DNA of 64,000 nucleotides. Origin: an uncultured Lachnospiraceae bacterium. GTDB lineage: Bacteria; Bacillota; Clostridia; Lachnospirales; Lachnospiraceae. Position numbers and translations under genes: made by a program. The notes under the pieces are model-generated. The model was not told the origin of the DNA and did not search any database. It saw only the letters and a list, made by a program, of their open reading frames with translations. Of the stretch, positions 7,102-15,648 are shown piece by piece; the stretch's first letter is position 1, and the number at the start of each line of letters is the position of its first letter. Location of the stretch: NCBI GenBank assembly GCA_910585965.1, contig CAJUHH010000003.1, positions 1 through 64,000 on the forward strand, written 5' to 3'.

Positions 7102-8769
7102 GTGAAAGCAAAACAATTCTATGCGGCCATGTACCTCCGTCTTTCAAGGGATGACGAGGACAGGGACGGTTTAAATAAGTCCGAGAGCAATAGCATCGGA
7201 AGTCAGAGGGAACTCATCAAATCATTCTTAAGGGAGCAGCCGGACATAGAGCTTTACGACATCTATGTGGACGACGGCTTTTCAGGGAGCAATTTCGACA
7301 GGCCAGAATTTAAGAGGATGATCGGCGACATTGAGGCAGGCAGGGTGAACTGTGTGGTAGTGAAAGACCTGTCCCGTTTCGGGCGTGATTACATTGAATC
7401 CGGGAGGTACATACAAAAGACTTTCCCGGCTCTTGGCGTGCGCTTTATTGCGCTGACCGACCATTTCGACAGCATATCGGCGGACACAGGGGAAAGCTCC
7501 ATTGTCCTGCCGGTAAAAAACTTTATAAACGATTCTTACTGCCGGGATATTTCCACAAAGGTAAAAAGCCAGCTTGAGGTAAAACGCAGGAACGGGGAGT
7601 GCGTGTCTGCATTTGCCGTCTATGGGTATAAAAAGAGTGAGGAAGATAAGAACCGGCTGGTCATAGATGAATACGCAGCGGAGAACGTGCGGCGGATATT
7701 CGCATGGAAGATCGAGGGGATGGCGTTATCCGCAATCGCGGAAAAGCTGAACAGCCTCGGCATACTCTCTCCCAAAGAATATAAAAAGTCAATGGGGCTT
7801 CATTATCAAAGCGGTTTTTCCGGGACAGGAAGCAGTGTCTGGGGGAATGCCACGGTAAAACGGATACTGACCAATGAGGTTTATCTGGGGCACATGGTTC
7901 AGGGAAAAACGGAGAAGGTCAATTATAAGGTAAAGAAGCATACCGCAAAGCCGGAAGAAGAATGGATCAAGGTGGAGAACACCCATGAGGCAGTCATATC
8001 CGCGGATGACTTTGCGGTGGTACAGCGCCTGCTGAAAACAGACGGGCGGAAAAGCCCGGAATCAGGGACGTTAAACCCGTTTGTAGGGATACTGTTCTGT
8101 GGCGACTGCAAAGAGCAGATGATAAGGCGTGTGACCCGCTATAAAGGCGCGTCCAAAGTGTACTATATCTGTTCCACAAAGAACCGCGGGGAAGGGTGCA
8201 GCAGGCACAGCATAGAGGAAAGTACGCTGAAAGAGATCATCTGTGAGAGCATCCGGAAGTTTGCAAATTCCTTCCTGAAAGAAAAGGAACTCTTTGACCG
8301 GGCTGTGCGGTATGAGACGAACTTTGAAGCAGTTGCCCGGTATGACAAGGAGATCGAGCGGCTGAAAAAAGAGCAGGATAAATATTATTCCCTCTGTTCT
8401 GGCTTATATGAGGATTTGAGGGAGGGTGTTGTCACAAAGGAGGAATTTGAACGCCTGCACAGCGGTTTTACGCAGAAAGGGAAAGAACTGGAGGCTGCCA
8501 TGCTAAAGCAGGAGCAGCTCATTAAAAGCATGTTTAAAAAGGGAGTGCTTTCTGCGGGGCGTCTGAAAACTTTCCAGGGCTGCGTGGAACTGAGGGAGAT
8601 AGACCGGCACACTTTGAGCAGCCTTATCAGGCGGATCTATGTTTATGAAAATAAACAGATTGTGATTGATTTTTATTTCATGGATGAATTCCGTATCATG
8701 GAAGGTCTTGGCCGGAAGATTCTGGAGGACAGGGAAGAAGAAAAGCGGAAAGCGGGAAGGAGCGCATAG
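7102..8769 (+). CDS. large serine recombinase 1
   Basis: A 555-residue site-specific recombinase of the TnpX/SpoIVCA class, which would cut and rejoin DNA at element attachment sites through a covalent serine link. The N-terminal resolvase domain has the nucleophile in AMYLRLSRDDE (Ser15) and the arginine-rich VVVKDLSRFGRDYIESG. It is followed by the recombinase domain (about 170-300), a zinc ribbon (CGDC at about 333-336 with YICS...GCSRHS) and a long coiled coil (about 400-490). The C-terminal RRIYVYENKQIVIDF is typical. Translation starts at GTG after AGGGGTG. It heads an operon of four overlapping or abutting recombinase genes. All catalytic elements are present, so it is likely active. 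Confidence 0.93.
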   Translation: MKAKQFYAAMYLRLSRDDEDRDGLNKSESNSIGSQRELIKSFLREQPDIELYDIYVDDGFSGSNFDRPEFKRMIGDIEAGRVNCVVVKDLSRFGRDYIESGRYIQKTFPALGVRFIALTDHFDSISADTGESSIVLPVKNFINDSYCRDISTKVKSQLEVKRRNGECVSAFAVYGYKKSEEDKNRLVIDEYAAENVRRIFAWKIEGMALSAIAEKLNSLGILSPKEYKKSMGLHYQSGFSGTGSSVWGNATVKRILTNEVYLGHMVQGKTEKVNYKVKKHTAKPEEEWIKVENTHEAVISADDFAVVQRLLKTDGRKSPESGTLNPFVGILFCGDCKEQMIRRVTRYKGASKVYYICSTKNRGEGCSRHSIEESTLKEIICESIRKFANSFLKEKELFDRAVRYETNFEAVARYDKEIERLKKEQDKYYSLCSGLYEDLREGVVTKEEFERLHSGFTQKGKELEAAMLKQEQLIKSMFKKGVLSAGRLKTFQGCVELREIDRHTLSSLIRRIYVYENKQIVIDFYFMDEFRIMEGLGRKILEDREEEKRKAGRSA

Positions 8770-8770
8770 C

Positions 8771-10474
8771 ATGGGGAGAGTGTCAAAGAGGACTTCCGCC
8801 CCTGCTGTGGCGGTAAAAGAAGCAAAAATATGTTATAAAGCAGGCATTTACGCAAGGCTTTCATCCGACCAGGACAAGAAAAAGAATGAATCCGTTGAAG
8901 TGCAGGTGAAGATTGCGGAAAAATATATCGAAGATTTTAACAGGGAAGGAACAGAGCGGATAGAGATTGCAGACCGCTATGTTGACCTGGGAAAAACAGG
9001 GAGCAACTTCAACCGTGATGAGTTTCAGAGGCTTATGCAGGATATAAGGCTAGGAAGCATTGACTGTGTGGTGGTCAAAGACCTTTCCCGGTTTGGCAGG
9101 AACTATCTGGAAGCGGGGAATTATATTGAGAAAATATTCCCGTTTCTGGGCGTCCGCTTCATTGCGGTTGCTGACGGCCTCGACACGGGGATGCGGGGAA
9201 GCAATACGAAGCAGATGGCAGCGGAGATAAAAAACCTTGTCAATGATATGTATGCAAAGGATTTTTCCGTAAAGGCGAAGCAGCATTTGAAACAGAGACG
9301 GCAGGAAGGCTCCTATGTAGGAGGGCCGCCGCCCTACGGCTATAAAGCCGGGTGGGATAAAAAAATACGAAAGCTTTTACCGGATGAAAATACGGAAGGA
9401 ATTGTAAAGCATATTTTCAGCCTGTTTATCGAGACAGGCAGTTTCACAGCGGTAGCGGATGACCTGAACAGGAAGAAAGTCAATCCGCCCTCTGTATATA
9501 AGAAAACCGGGGAGGTATTTTTTGTGCCGGAATCCGGGGCATATAAGGGATGGGACAAAAGCGCCGTGGAACGCATCCTGAAAAGTGAGACGTATACCGG
9601 GAAGCTGGTGCAGGGGCGGACTTCCATCACCGCCAGGGACGAAAAAAACCGTATCCATAAAGGGTCAGAGGAATGGGTAGTCAGGGAAAACACCCATGCT
9701 CCCATTGTTGATGCGGCAATGTTCGCAGAGGCGGCAAAAGTGTGTGAAAGGCTCCATGAGAGGACAAAATCCTATGCACATCCGACGGAAGGGTGCCCGA
9801 TAGGGGAGAATATTTTTGACAGTGTGCTTTACTGCGGCGTATGCGGCAGGAAAATGACAAGACATAGTTATGTGAAAACCTATGCGGATAGCAGCAAGAC
9901 AAGGCTGGACGGGTATTTCTGCTTAAACGGCGGGCAGACGAAAGTGGAGAGCTGCCCGGCGTCGAACCGCATTTCAAAGGCGGAACTGGTGGATATTCTG
10001 ATGCCGCTCCTTAAAATGGAGTTTTCTGTGTACCTGGGGAAAATGAAGAAATATACAGAGATCGTGAAAGAGCAGCTCCGGGAAAAAGGGGCAGAAATTG
10101 ATGCAAAAATCAGGAAAGCGGAAAGGTCTGTTGCCGCCGCAAAAGAAGAAGAACGGACAAAATATGTGGAATACCGGGAGGGCATTATCTCCCAGAGTGA
10201 GTATGTCGCGTATAAGATGCGGCAGGAAGGCAGGCTTAAAGACTTAAACCGGCAGAAGGAGGAACTGGAAGCGGACAGGAATAACCTGGATACCGTATCA
10301 GGGAAATACCTTGCGGCGGCCCGTGCCCTTCTCCGTTTGAAAAGCGGCAGGGAACTTACAAAGGAAATGATAGAATCCCTGATCCGGAGGATTTATGTCT
10401 ATCCGGGGAAAAGGATAGAAGTACAGTTTGCCTATACGAATGAACTGCTGGAGGGGGTGCTTGCAAATGGATAA
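8771..10474 (+). CDS. large serine recombinase 2
   Basis: A 567-residue recombinase with nucleophile Ser31 in IYARLSSDQD, the VVVKDLSRFGRNYLEAGNYI motif, a recombinase domain, a zinc ribbon (LYCGVCGRKM and FCLNGG...SCPASN) and a coiled coil (about 450-530), ending RRIYVYPGKRIEVQF. The ATG at 8771 lies one base after the stop of recombinase 1, with AAGGAG about eight bases upstream; longer in-frame starts inside the upstream gene are not needed. In related elements, tandem recombinases of this sort are all kept, and more than one may be needed for excision and integration; which one recognises the ends here cannot be told. Confidence 0.92.
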   Translation: MGRVSKRTSAPAVAVKEAKICYKAGIYARLSSDQDKKKNESVEVQVKIAEKYIEDFNREGTERIEIADRYVDLGKTGSNFNRDEFQRLMQDIRLGSIDCVVVKDLSRFGRNYLEAGNYIEKIFPFLGVRFIAVADGLDTGMRGSNTKQMAAEIKNLVNDMYAKDFSVKAKQHLKQRRQEGSYVGGPPPYGYKAGWDKKIRKLLPDENTEGIVKHIFSLFIETGSFTAVADDLNRKKVNPPSVYKKTGEVFFVPESGAYKGWDKSAVERILKSETYTGKLVQGRTSITARDEKNRIHKGSEEWVVRENTHAPIVDAAMFAEAAKVCERLHERTKSYAHPTEGCPIGENIFDSVLYCGVCGRKMTRHSYVKTYADSSKTRLDGYFCLNGGQTKVESCPASNRISKAELVDILMPLLKMEFSVYLGKMKKYTEIVKEQLREKGAEIDAKIRKAERSVAAAKEEERTKYVEYREGIISQSEYVAYKMRQEGRLKDLNRQKEELEADRNNLDTVSGKYLAAARALLRLKSGRELTKEMIESLIRRIYVYPGKRIEVQFAYTNELLEGVLANG

Positions 10475-12026
10475 ACTTGCCATTTACCTGCGGCTGTCCC
10501 TGGAGGATGCGGATGACAAGGATGAGAGCAACAGTATCAGCAGCCAGAGGGCCATGCTCTATGCCTACATACGCGGCAATGAGGAACTGAGGGGAAAAGA
10601 AGTCTCTGAGTTTTGTGATGACGGCTATTCCGGCACAAGCATGGAAAGGCCGGGAATGCAGAGAATGTTAAAGGAGATCAGGGAGAAAAGAATCGGGTGC
10701 GTACTTGTCAAGGATATGTCCCGTTTTTCAAGGGATTATATCGAGCTTGGAACCTACATGAACCAGATATTCCCGTTCATGGGGGTGCGGTTTATCGCGG
10801 TAAACGACCATTACGACAGCCGCGACCATGCGGGAAGCACAACCCCTATTGATACGGAATTTCAGACGCTTTTATATGACTTATACAGCAAGGATATATC
10901 TGTAAAGGTTAAGGCTTCATTTGAAAATAAATGCGCCAGCGGGGAATATGTTTTCGGACAGGCGCCTTTTGGGTATGAGAAAAGCCGGGAATTAAAAAAT
11001 ACAGTTGTAGTGAACGAAAAGGAAGCGGAGATCGTGCGTTATATTTTTGCACTTGCCCTTAGTGGGAATGGAAGCGCTCAGATCGCAAGGATTCTCAATG
11101 AAAAGGGGATACCGACCAAAACACAGATGCGCCACCCGGAGCGGGCAGATAAAGACGGCAGGATGCAGGCGTGGGATCATGTGTCTGTCCGGGCTGTCCT
11201 GAATAACCGTTTCTACCTGGGTGAGATGGCCTACGGGAAATCAAAGCGTAAGTCTGTAGGCAGTAAAAATGGTATCGCTGTACCAATGAAAGAATGGAAA
11301 GTGATACCAGACCACCATGAGCCACTCGTCACACCGGAAGAATACGAAAAGGTGTGCCTGTTCCGTAAAGATGCGGACACTTCCAGAAAAGGGGAGAAAA
11401 ACCCGCTTGTAGGGAAACTTTTCTGTGGCGGATGCGGTTATTCCATGACTTACAAGCCCATACGGGGGAAGAATAAATACCGCAGGTTTGAGTGCCGGAA
11501 ACACGCCGTTTTGCAGATACCGGAGTGCTGTACCTATTTTTCCGCTGATCTGCTGGAGGAAACCGTGCTGATGATGCTGAACCGGGAATTGATGGTGCGC
11601 GGAAATGCCGAAAAGGAAAAACAAAGTCTTGTTTCTTTCCAGAAGTCCTGTATTGTGAGGATGGAAAAGAAGATAGCAGACTGCAAGAGCAGGAAGAAGG
11701 AACTTCAGGCAGAGGCAGACGCCTTATATGAAAGTTACGCCTGTGGCAGAGTATCTGCCGAAAGCTACAGACAGAAAGCAGACAGCATAAAAGAGCAGAC
11801 TATCCGGCTGTCGGCAGAGGCAGATGCGCAGGGGGAAGAACTGGAACAGCTTCGGGAGGAATACCGCAGGGCGGGGGAAGATATGAAGCAGGTCATCCGG
11901 TATTCCCATCTGGAAATGCTGACACAGGAAGTGGTTGATGTATTTATTAAGAAAATATACGTTTATAAAGACAAAAGAGTTGAAATTATGTGGAACTTCC
12001 GCGAAAATGGAAAGGAGACAGAATGA
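10467..12026 (+). CDS. large serine recombinase 3
   Basis: A 519-residue recombinase, nucleophile Ser11 in LAIYLRLSLEDA, with VLVKDMSRFSRDYIELGTYM, a recombinase domain containing the second-domain motif GKLFCGGCGYSM (zinc ribbon) and a C-terminal coiled coil ending KKIYVYKDKRVEIMW. The ATG at 10467 overlaps the end of recombinase 2 by eight bases and is preceded by GAGGGGG nine bases upstream. It is closely spaced with the fourth, small recombinase-like gene, so all four are probably one transcript. Length and motifs are intact. Confidence 0.92.
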   Translation: MDKLAIYLRLSLEDADDKDESNSISSQRAMLYAYIRGNEELRGKEVSEFCDDGYSGTSMERPGMQRMLKEIREKRIGCVLVKDMSRFSRDYIELGTYMNQIFPFMGVRFIAVNDHYDSRDHAGSTTPIDTEFQTLLYDLYSKDISVKVKASFENKCASGEYVFGQAPFGYEKSRELKNTVVVNEKEAEIVRYIFALALSGNGSAQIARILNEKGIPTKTQMRHPERADKDGRMQAWDHVSVRAVLNNRFYLGEMAYGKSKRKSVGSKNGIAVPMKEWKVIPDHHEPLVTPEEYEKVCLFRKDADTSRKGEKNPLVGKLFCGGCGYSMTYKPIRGKNKYRRFECRKHAVLQIPECCTYFSADLLEETVLMMLNRELMVRGNAEKEKQSLVSFQKSCIVRMEKKIADCKSRKKELQAEADALYESYACGRVSAESYRQKADSIKEQTIRLSAEADAQGEELEQLREEYRRAGEDMKQVIRYSHLEMLTQEVVDVFIKKIYVYKDKRVEIMWNFRENGKETE

Positions 12027-12388
12027 GGGCAGCGATATATGCAAGAGTAGGGAATCCGGATCAGGTGGCAGTACGGCATCAGGCAGAAGTGCTGACAGGG
12101 CAAATCCGAGGCATGTGGGGAGAGCGGACAGAGATAGATATTTATGCTGACAACGGTATCTCCGGCCTGCGGACAGACCGCCCCGGACTGCAAAAACTTT
12201 TAATGAATGCCGGGACTTATAATGGGGTATTTGTCTGTAATATGAGCAGGCTGTCACGTTCGGTGCCGGATGCAGTAGGTTTGGTCAGGCAGTTAAAGAA
12301 TCAGGGAGCGGAACTTTATGCGGCAGACAGGAATATGGCGGGGATTACAGAGGAAATCCTGAAGGCTGTTTCGGACATTCCAACTTGA
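12023..12388 (+). CDS. small resolvase-domain protein lacking the catalytic serine
   Basis: A 121-residue protein made only of a serine-resolvase catalytic fold: MRAAIYARVGNPDQVAVRHQ, DIYADNGISGLRTDRPGLQK and FVCNMSRLSRSVPDAV. The nucleophile position of the ARVS motif is Gly10, and the DNA-binding, zinc-ribbon and coiled-coil domains are absent, so it cannot cut DNA by the family mechanism. The start overlaps the recombinase 3 stop (ATGA), with AAAGGAGACAG upstream. It may be a regulatory subunit that joins recombinase tetramers, a directionality factor, or a fossil. Its last codons (ACATTCCAACTTGA) run directly into repeat copy A, and the same junction is seen in copy C. Confidence 0.75.
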   Translation: MRAAIYARVGNPDQVAVRHQAEVLTGQIRGMWGERTEIDIYADNGISGLRTDRPGLQKLLMNAGTYNGVFVCNMSRLSRSVPDAVGLVRQLKNQGAELYAADRNMAGITEEILKAVSDIPT

Positions 12389-12567
12389 CAATAATTTGTC
12401 ACCAATTTTGCCCTAACTTAGCAATAATGAACCACACGCCCCACGAAGTTATGCGGCTTTCAGCGATTTTCGATCAAAAAAATTGAAAAATGTTTGTGAC
12501 AATAACTTGACACACGCGGGGTATGGGGCGCTTTGTGTGGAAAATAGTCTGCCGAGGTAGAATTGGG
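12376..12567. repeat. cargo-bracketing direct repeat, copy A
   Basis: About 190 bases beginning CATTCCAACTTGACA inside the end of the small recombinase gene. It contains CACGCCCCACGAAGTTATG, TTTCAGCGATTTTC, TTGTGACAATAACTTGACA, CGCGGGGTATGG and GCGCTTTGTGT, then GTCTGCCGAGGTAGAA. The same blocks recur in order at 15217-15396 (B) and 26854-27006 (C). Inside the unit, TTGACA-n-TAA blocks are themselves repeated and the GCCCC and GGGGTAT blocks are near-inverted. It lies in the 469-base gap before the DUF2971 gene; apart from an inverted repeat at 12582 the gap is AT-rich and empty. Confidence 0.75.
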
Positions 12568-12581
12568 GAGGTTTTTGGGGG

Positions 12582-12628
12582 AATAAGCACTTTATTTTTC
12601 ATGTATGGTGTCGAATAAAGTGCTTATT
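12582..12628. repeat. perfect 15-bp inverted repeat
   Basis: AATAAGCACTTTATT (12582-12596) and AATAAAGTGCTTATT (12614-12628) are perfect inverted repeats around a 17-base loop, just after repeat copy A. The right arm GTCGAATAAAGTG is also found after copy B (15450-15462), so it may belong to the repeat unit. It could act as a bidirectional terminator or as a recombinase/regulator site. Confidence 0.6.
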
Positions 12629-12857
12629 ATGTGTTGGTTAATTTTATGGAATTTACCGCAGGAAATAATAGAAGATATTATTGTACTCAAAGACATAGAT
12701 TTGTGATAGAATTAAGAACATTAAAAGAGGAGTTGTTGGTGAGAAACATTTTTGGGTTAGTGTAATAGAAAATTTTATTTACAGATGAAATAGCAGTGAT
12801 AAGATATTGGTTTACAATAAAAACTGTTTAATGATGTTAAAAATTGAGGTGTGTTTG

Positions 12858-13801
12858 ATGAATAATCAAAAAGAATTAGAAGAGGTATGGGAAGCTACAA
12901 AATCACTTGAAGGAACTGTGATTTATGGAGATAATATAGCGGAAAACCTTCAGTTTATCCACAAAAGCAAAGAGTTGGCAAAAAAACACGAATGGCTATA
13001 TCATTGTACAACTGTTTCTGCATTGAAAAGTATTCTAAAAAATAGAGAATTTTGGTTGTCAAATCTTAAATGTGTGAATGATATGGAAGAAACCGAACGC
13101 ATTGATGTTCCAGAATATGAAAATAAATATTATGTTTGTTGTTTTACCTATGACGCACAGATTCCAGATATACATTGGAAAGAATATGGAAGTGAGTATG
13201 ACGGTGTACTAATTGGTATAAAAACAAATTGGTTTCTTAGAAAAGCAATGTTTATGTGTAGTGATAATTCAAAGTGTAATGATGAATTTATGACTATTAT
13301 GAAAAATGATAATGAAGCGCTTAGAATGAAAATTACGGAACAGAAAAAGGGAAGGATTATAAATCCATTTTATATTAATTCATTTGATTTCTATCAAATT
13401 AAATATGATGATGAACTTTTCAAAAATATATCGGGGATAGGATATTTAGGCGAAAATGGAATTCAAGTGCGAACTTTGACACCGGAAATAGGAGGAATTA
13501 TTAAAGCTACACATGGAATGTGTAGAAGGTTTGGAGAAGAATCATATGATAAGGATTGGACAACGGAAAAGGAAGTAAGACTTAAAGTAGGAATTCAGCA
13601 ATTAGAAATTTTTGCTAATGGATATAAGATTCATGATGGGCAGATACTGAAAACTGTTTTTTTCCTAAAATAGCAATTCCCGTTTCAGAGAATGCATTTG
13701 ATGTTGTGAAAATAGGGTTTAGCCCGCAATTTTATGACAGGAAAGAGTTTTTGGAGGAGATACGGCAACTTTTACCAGAGAGTATAATCAATGTTATTTA
13801 A
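12858..13801 (+). pseudogene. DUF2971-family gene with one frameshift
   Basis: The reading frame from ATG 12858 (GAGGTG six bases upstream) encodes WLYHCTTVSALKSILKNREF and LSNLKCVNDMEETERI, then YYVCCFTYDAQIPDIHWKEY, the pattern of the DUF2971 family, a frequent member of toxin-antitoxin and defence islands with no firmly known activity. The frame stops at 13672 after KTVFFLK, but the neighbouring frame continues FFPKIAIPVSENAFDVVKIG to a stop at 13801, which looks like the genuine C-terminus. One missing T in the seven-T run at about 13655-13661 explains the break. The frameshift could be real, a sequencing error, or slippage. AT content is much higher than in the recombinase genes, indicating separate origin. 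Confidence 0.7.
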
Positions 13802-13812
13802 GACCATAATAG

Positions 13813-13935
13813 TTAGCTATTCTAAAAATAGATGATTTAAAATATTTGTTGACAGATGAAGATGTTAAAAAAGTAATTGATGAAAAACTTCAAAAAGAAA
13901 ATTGTATAGATATTGAAAAAATAGAGATGAGGTGA
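13813..13935 (+). pseudogene. short open remnant before the HipA-like gene
   Basis: An open stretch without an ATG reads IDDLKYLLTDEDVKKVIDEK then LQKENCIDIEKIEMR and stops four bases before the next start. It has the charged, helical look of a protein C-terminus but lacks its own start and ribosome site, so it is probably the tail of a gene whose front is lost. It was not recognised as any family. Confidence 0.3.
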
Positions 13936-13939
13936 TATT

Positions 13940-14854
13940 TTGGAATTAATAAGATTTGATAACTTTCAGCAGAATCAAAGAATGTATGGTGGAACAGCCG
14001 GTCGAAAAATGGGAATTACTTATGAAGGTAAAGACTATCTTTTAAAATTTCCGGGAAATTTAAAAGAACAGCAGATGAAAAATATTAATCTGAGTTATTC
14101 GAATAGTCCTGTCTGTGAATATATTGGTTCAAAGATATACGAGATAGTTGGCTTGCCTGTTCACAATACAATTTTAGGAACCAGAAATAACAAAATTGTA
14201 GTTGCCTGCGAAGATTTTTTACAAGATGGAGATAAACTCTATGAGTTTGATAAAATAAAAGTTACTTTTGAACCACATTTTTTAGATTCAAATGGCAATG
14301 AGACAAACGGTGTAGGCGTAGACTTGTATGAAATTATGATGACGATACAGGAGCATCCGTTTTTGCAAAATGTTCCGGGAGTAAGAGAGCATTTTTGGAA
14401 TATGTTTATAATAGATGCGCTGATTGGCAATACAGATCGTAATAACAGCAATTGGGGAATCATTTTGAGAAAGGATGGTTCGAAGGAGATTGCGCCTGTT
14501 TATGATAATGGCAATTGTTTAAATAGCAAATGGGATGATGAAAAGATGGGAATCGTAATGAATGATGCTAATAAAATGGAAGCAGAGGCGTATAAAGCAC
14601 GCAGGTGTATCTTTGAATTACATGGGAAACGGGTAAATCCATATCATATAATTGAAAGCAGGGATTATCCGGAATGTTTAGAGGCTGTTTATAGATTGAC
14701 ACCCCAAATAGGCAATAATATGGATAAGATACAAGCAATGATAAAAGAGATACCAATTTTGTCAGAAATACAGAAGAGATTTTTTACATCAATAATTCAA
14801 TATAGGTATGAAAAAGTACTGTTTGAATGTATAAAGAATGATTGTGTACATTAG
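13940..14854 (+). CDS. HipA/CtkA-like Ser/Thr kinase
   Basis: A 304-residue protein with the HipA-C kinase fold in the short, stand-alone form seen in CtkA-type proteins. Visible elements are a Gly-rich loop GGTAGRKMG (17-25), the ATP-binding Lys in YLLKFPG (Lys36), a Glu in the next helix (Glu60), the catalytic-loop motif GNTDRNNSNWGI (Asp166) and the metal-binding APVYDNGN (Asp189). Such kinases phosphorylate proteins and, in HipA, cause growth arrest. The start is TTG at 13940, preceded by AGGTGAT. The gene is followed 35 bases later by a 71-residue gene that probably belongs with it, and is preceded by a DUF2971 gene; the arrangement resembles a toxin module, but the toxic role is inferred. 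Confidence 0.8.
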   Translation: MELIRFDNFQQNQRMYGGTAGRKMGITYEGKDYLLKFPGNLKEQQMKNINLSYSNSPVCEYIGSKIYEIVGLPVHNTILGTRNNKIVVACEDFLQDGDKLYEFDKIKVTFEPHFLDSNGNETNGVGVDLYEIMMTIQEHPFLQNVPGVREHFWNMFIIDALIGNTDRNNSNWGIILRKDGSKEIAPVYDNGNCLNSKWDDEKMGIVMNDANKMEAEAYKARRCIFELHGKRVNPYHIIESRDYPECLEAVYRLTPQIGNNMDKIQAMIKEIPILSEIQKRFFTSIIQYRYEKVLFECIKNDCVH

Positions 14855-14889
14855 ATTATGGGAAACAGTAAAAGGAGAGGTGATAAATA

Positions 14890-15105
14890 ATGTATGTGGA
14901 TGAACAGATAATTTTAAGAGATGATTTGCCAGATGGGCTACAACGCGATTTTATGGAATTACAGGAATATTATAATACAGGTGACTGGTTTATGTTTGAT
15001 ACTGTTTTTGAAGCGATAGAAGCCAGTGTTAAAGCGTATTATCTGGCAGGAAAAATCAGCCGAGAGGATTTGAATAGTATTTTTAAAAAATATGGTATTG
15101 CATAA
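14890..15105 (+). CDS. small acidic partner of the HipA-like kinase
   Basis: A 71-residue acidic protein (DEQIILRDDLPDGLQRDFME through EDLNSIFKKYGIA) with an excellent ribosome site (GGAGAGGTGAT). No DNA-binding motif is obvious. Small acidic proteins of this size often lie downstream of CtkA-like kinases, so an antitoxin or regulatory-subunit role is reasonable but unproven. I do not recognise a named family. A 24-base palindrome about 75 bases after the stop may terminate this transcript. Confidence 0.65.
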   Translation: MYVDEQIILRDDLPDGLQRDFMELQEYYNTGDWFMFDTVFEAIEASVKAYYLAGKISREDLNSIFKKYGIA

Positions 15106-15178
15106 TATGGGAAAGGCTTATTGGCGGATGTTGTTACATTACAGAATATTGTTCCTCTTCAGATAAATGCATGATTAT

Positions 15179-15202
15179 AAAGTGGTCGAATTCGACCACT
15201 TT
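15179..15202. terminator. 24-base perfect palindrome, possible bidirectional terminator
   Basis: AAAGTGGTCGAA (15179-15190) is followed at once by its complement TTCGACCACTTT (15191-15202). The RNA would form a tight stem with a T-rich 3' arm, suitable for termination of the kinase module; an operator is the alternative. Confidence 0.5.
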
Positions 15203-15216
15203 TCCATTGAAAACAA

Positions 15217-15396
15217 ATTGACATTAATTCACCATTAATTTTCCTCCCACTTGACACTAATGTACCATACGCCCCACGAAGTTATGCAGGTTTCAGCGAT
15301 TTTCACGTGGAAAAAGTGAAAAAAGTTTGTGACATTAACTTGACATACGCGGGGTATGGAGCGCTTTGTGTCGAGGATAGTCTGCCGGGGTAGAAA
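15217..15396. repeat. cargo-bracketing direct repeat, copy B
   Basis: The second copy starts at TTGACATTAATTCACC and carries CATACGCCCCACGAAGTTATG, TTTCAGCGATTTTC, TTGTGACATTAACTTGACA, CGCGGGGTATGGAGCGC and GTCTGCCGGGGTAGAAAA in the same order as copy A. GTCGAATAAAGTG at 15450-15462 extends the similarity. It separates the kinase module from the defence module. The 543-base gap 15106-15648 holds this repeat, the palindrome at 15179 and the promoter/operator region at 15548-15613, with no gene. Confidence 0.75.
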
Positions 15397-15547
15397 AACA
15401 CGGATTTGTGAGATAAAACACATGCTATTTCGCAGTGCTTGTTGTCGAATAAAGTGTTGCCACGGACTGACTAAAATTTTGCTGAGTAAATTAACTGGAT
15501 TTGTTTAGATATTCATTTTAAAGGAAATATAATGTAAATCTATAAAA

Positions 15548-15591
15548 AATCAACATATAATTCAGGGTTTTATATGAATTACATGTTGATT
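15548..15591. promoter_or_regulatory. 17-bp inverted repeat overlapping the defence-operon promoter
   Basis: The 17-base arms at 15548-15564 (begins AATCAACAT, ends TAATTCA) and 15575-15591 (begins TGAATTA, ends ATGTTGATT) are inverted repeats with a single mismatch and a 10-base loop. The right arm contains the -35 hexamer TTGATT of the promoter for the RloA-like gene. A repressor operator or an RNA hairpin are both possible. Confidence 0.55.
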
Positions 15592-15613
15592 ATTTGTTAA
15601 TTTAGGGTATAAT
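15586..15613 (+). promoter_or_regulatory. sigma-A-like promoter for the defence operon
   Basis: TTGATT (15586-15591) and TATAAT (15608-15613) lie 16 bases apart, about 35 bases ahead of the ATG at 15649, which has GAGGAG as ribosome site. Confidence 0.6.
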
Positions 15614-15648
15614 ATAATAAAAGTTTTAATAAGAATGAGGAGATTATT

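Noticed and set aside
12646..12765. 39-codon open frame after repeat A
   Set aside because: No ribosome site and no conserved pattern; it lies in AT-rich filler.
15235..15423. Minus-strand open frame across repeat B (with related partial frames in copies A and C)
   Set aside because: Some residues agree among the copies because the DNA is repeated, but stops differ, no start or ribosome site is shared, and copies A and C are interrupted.
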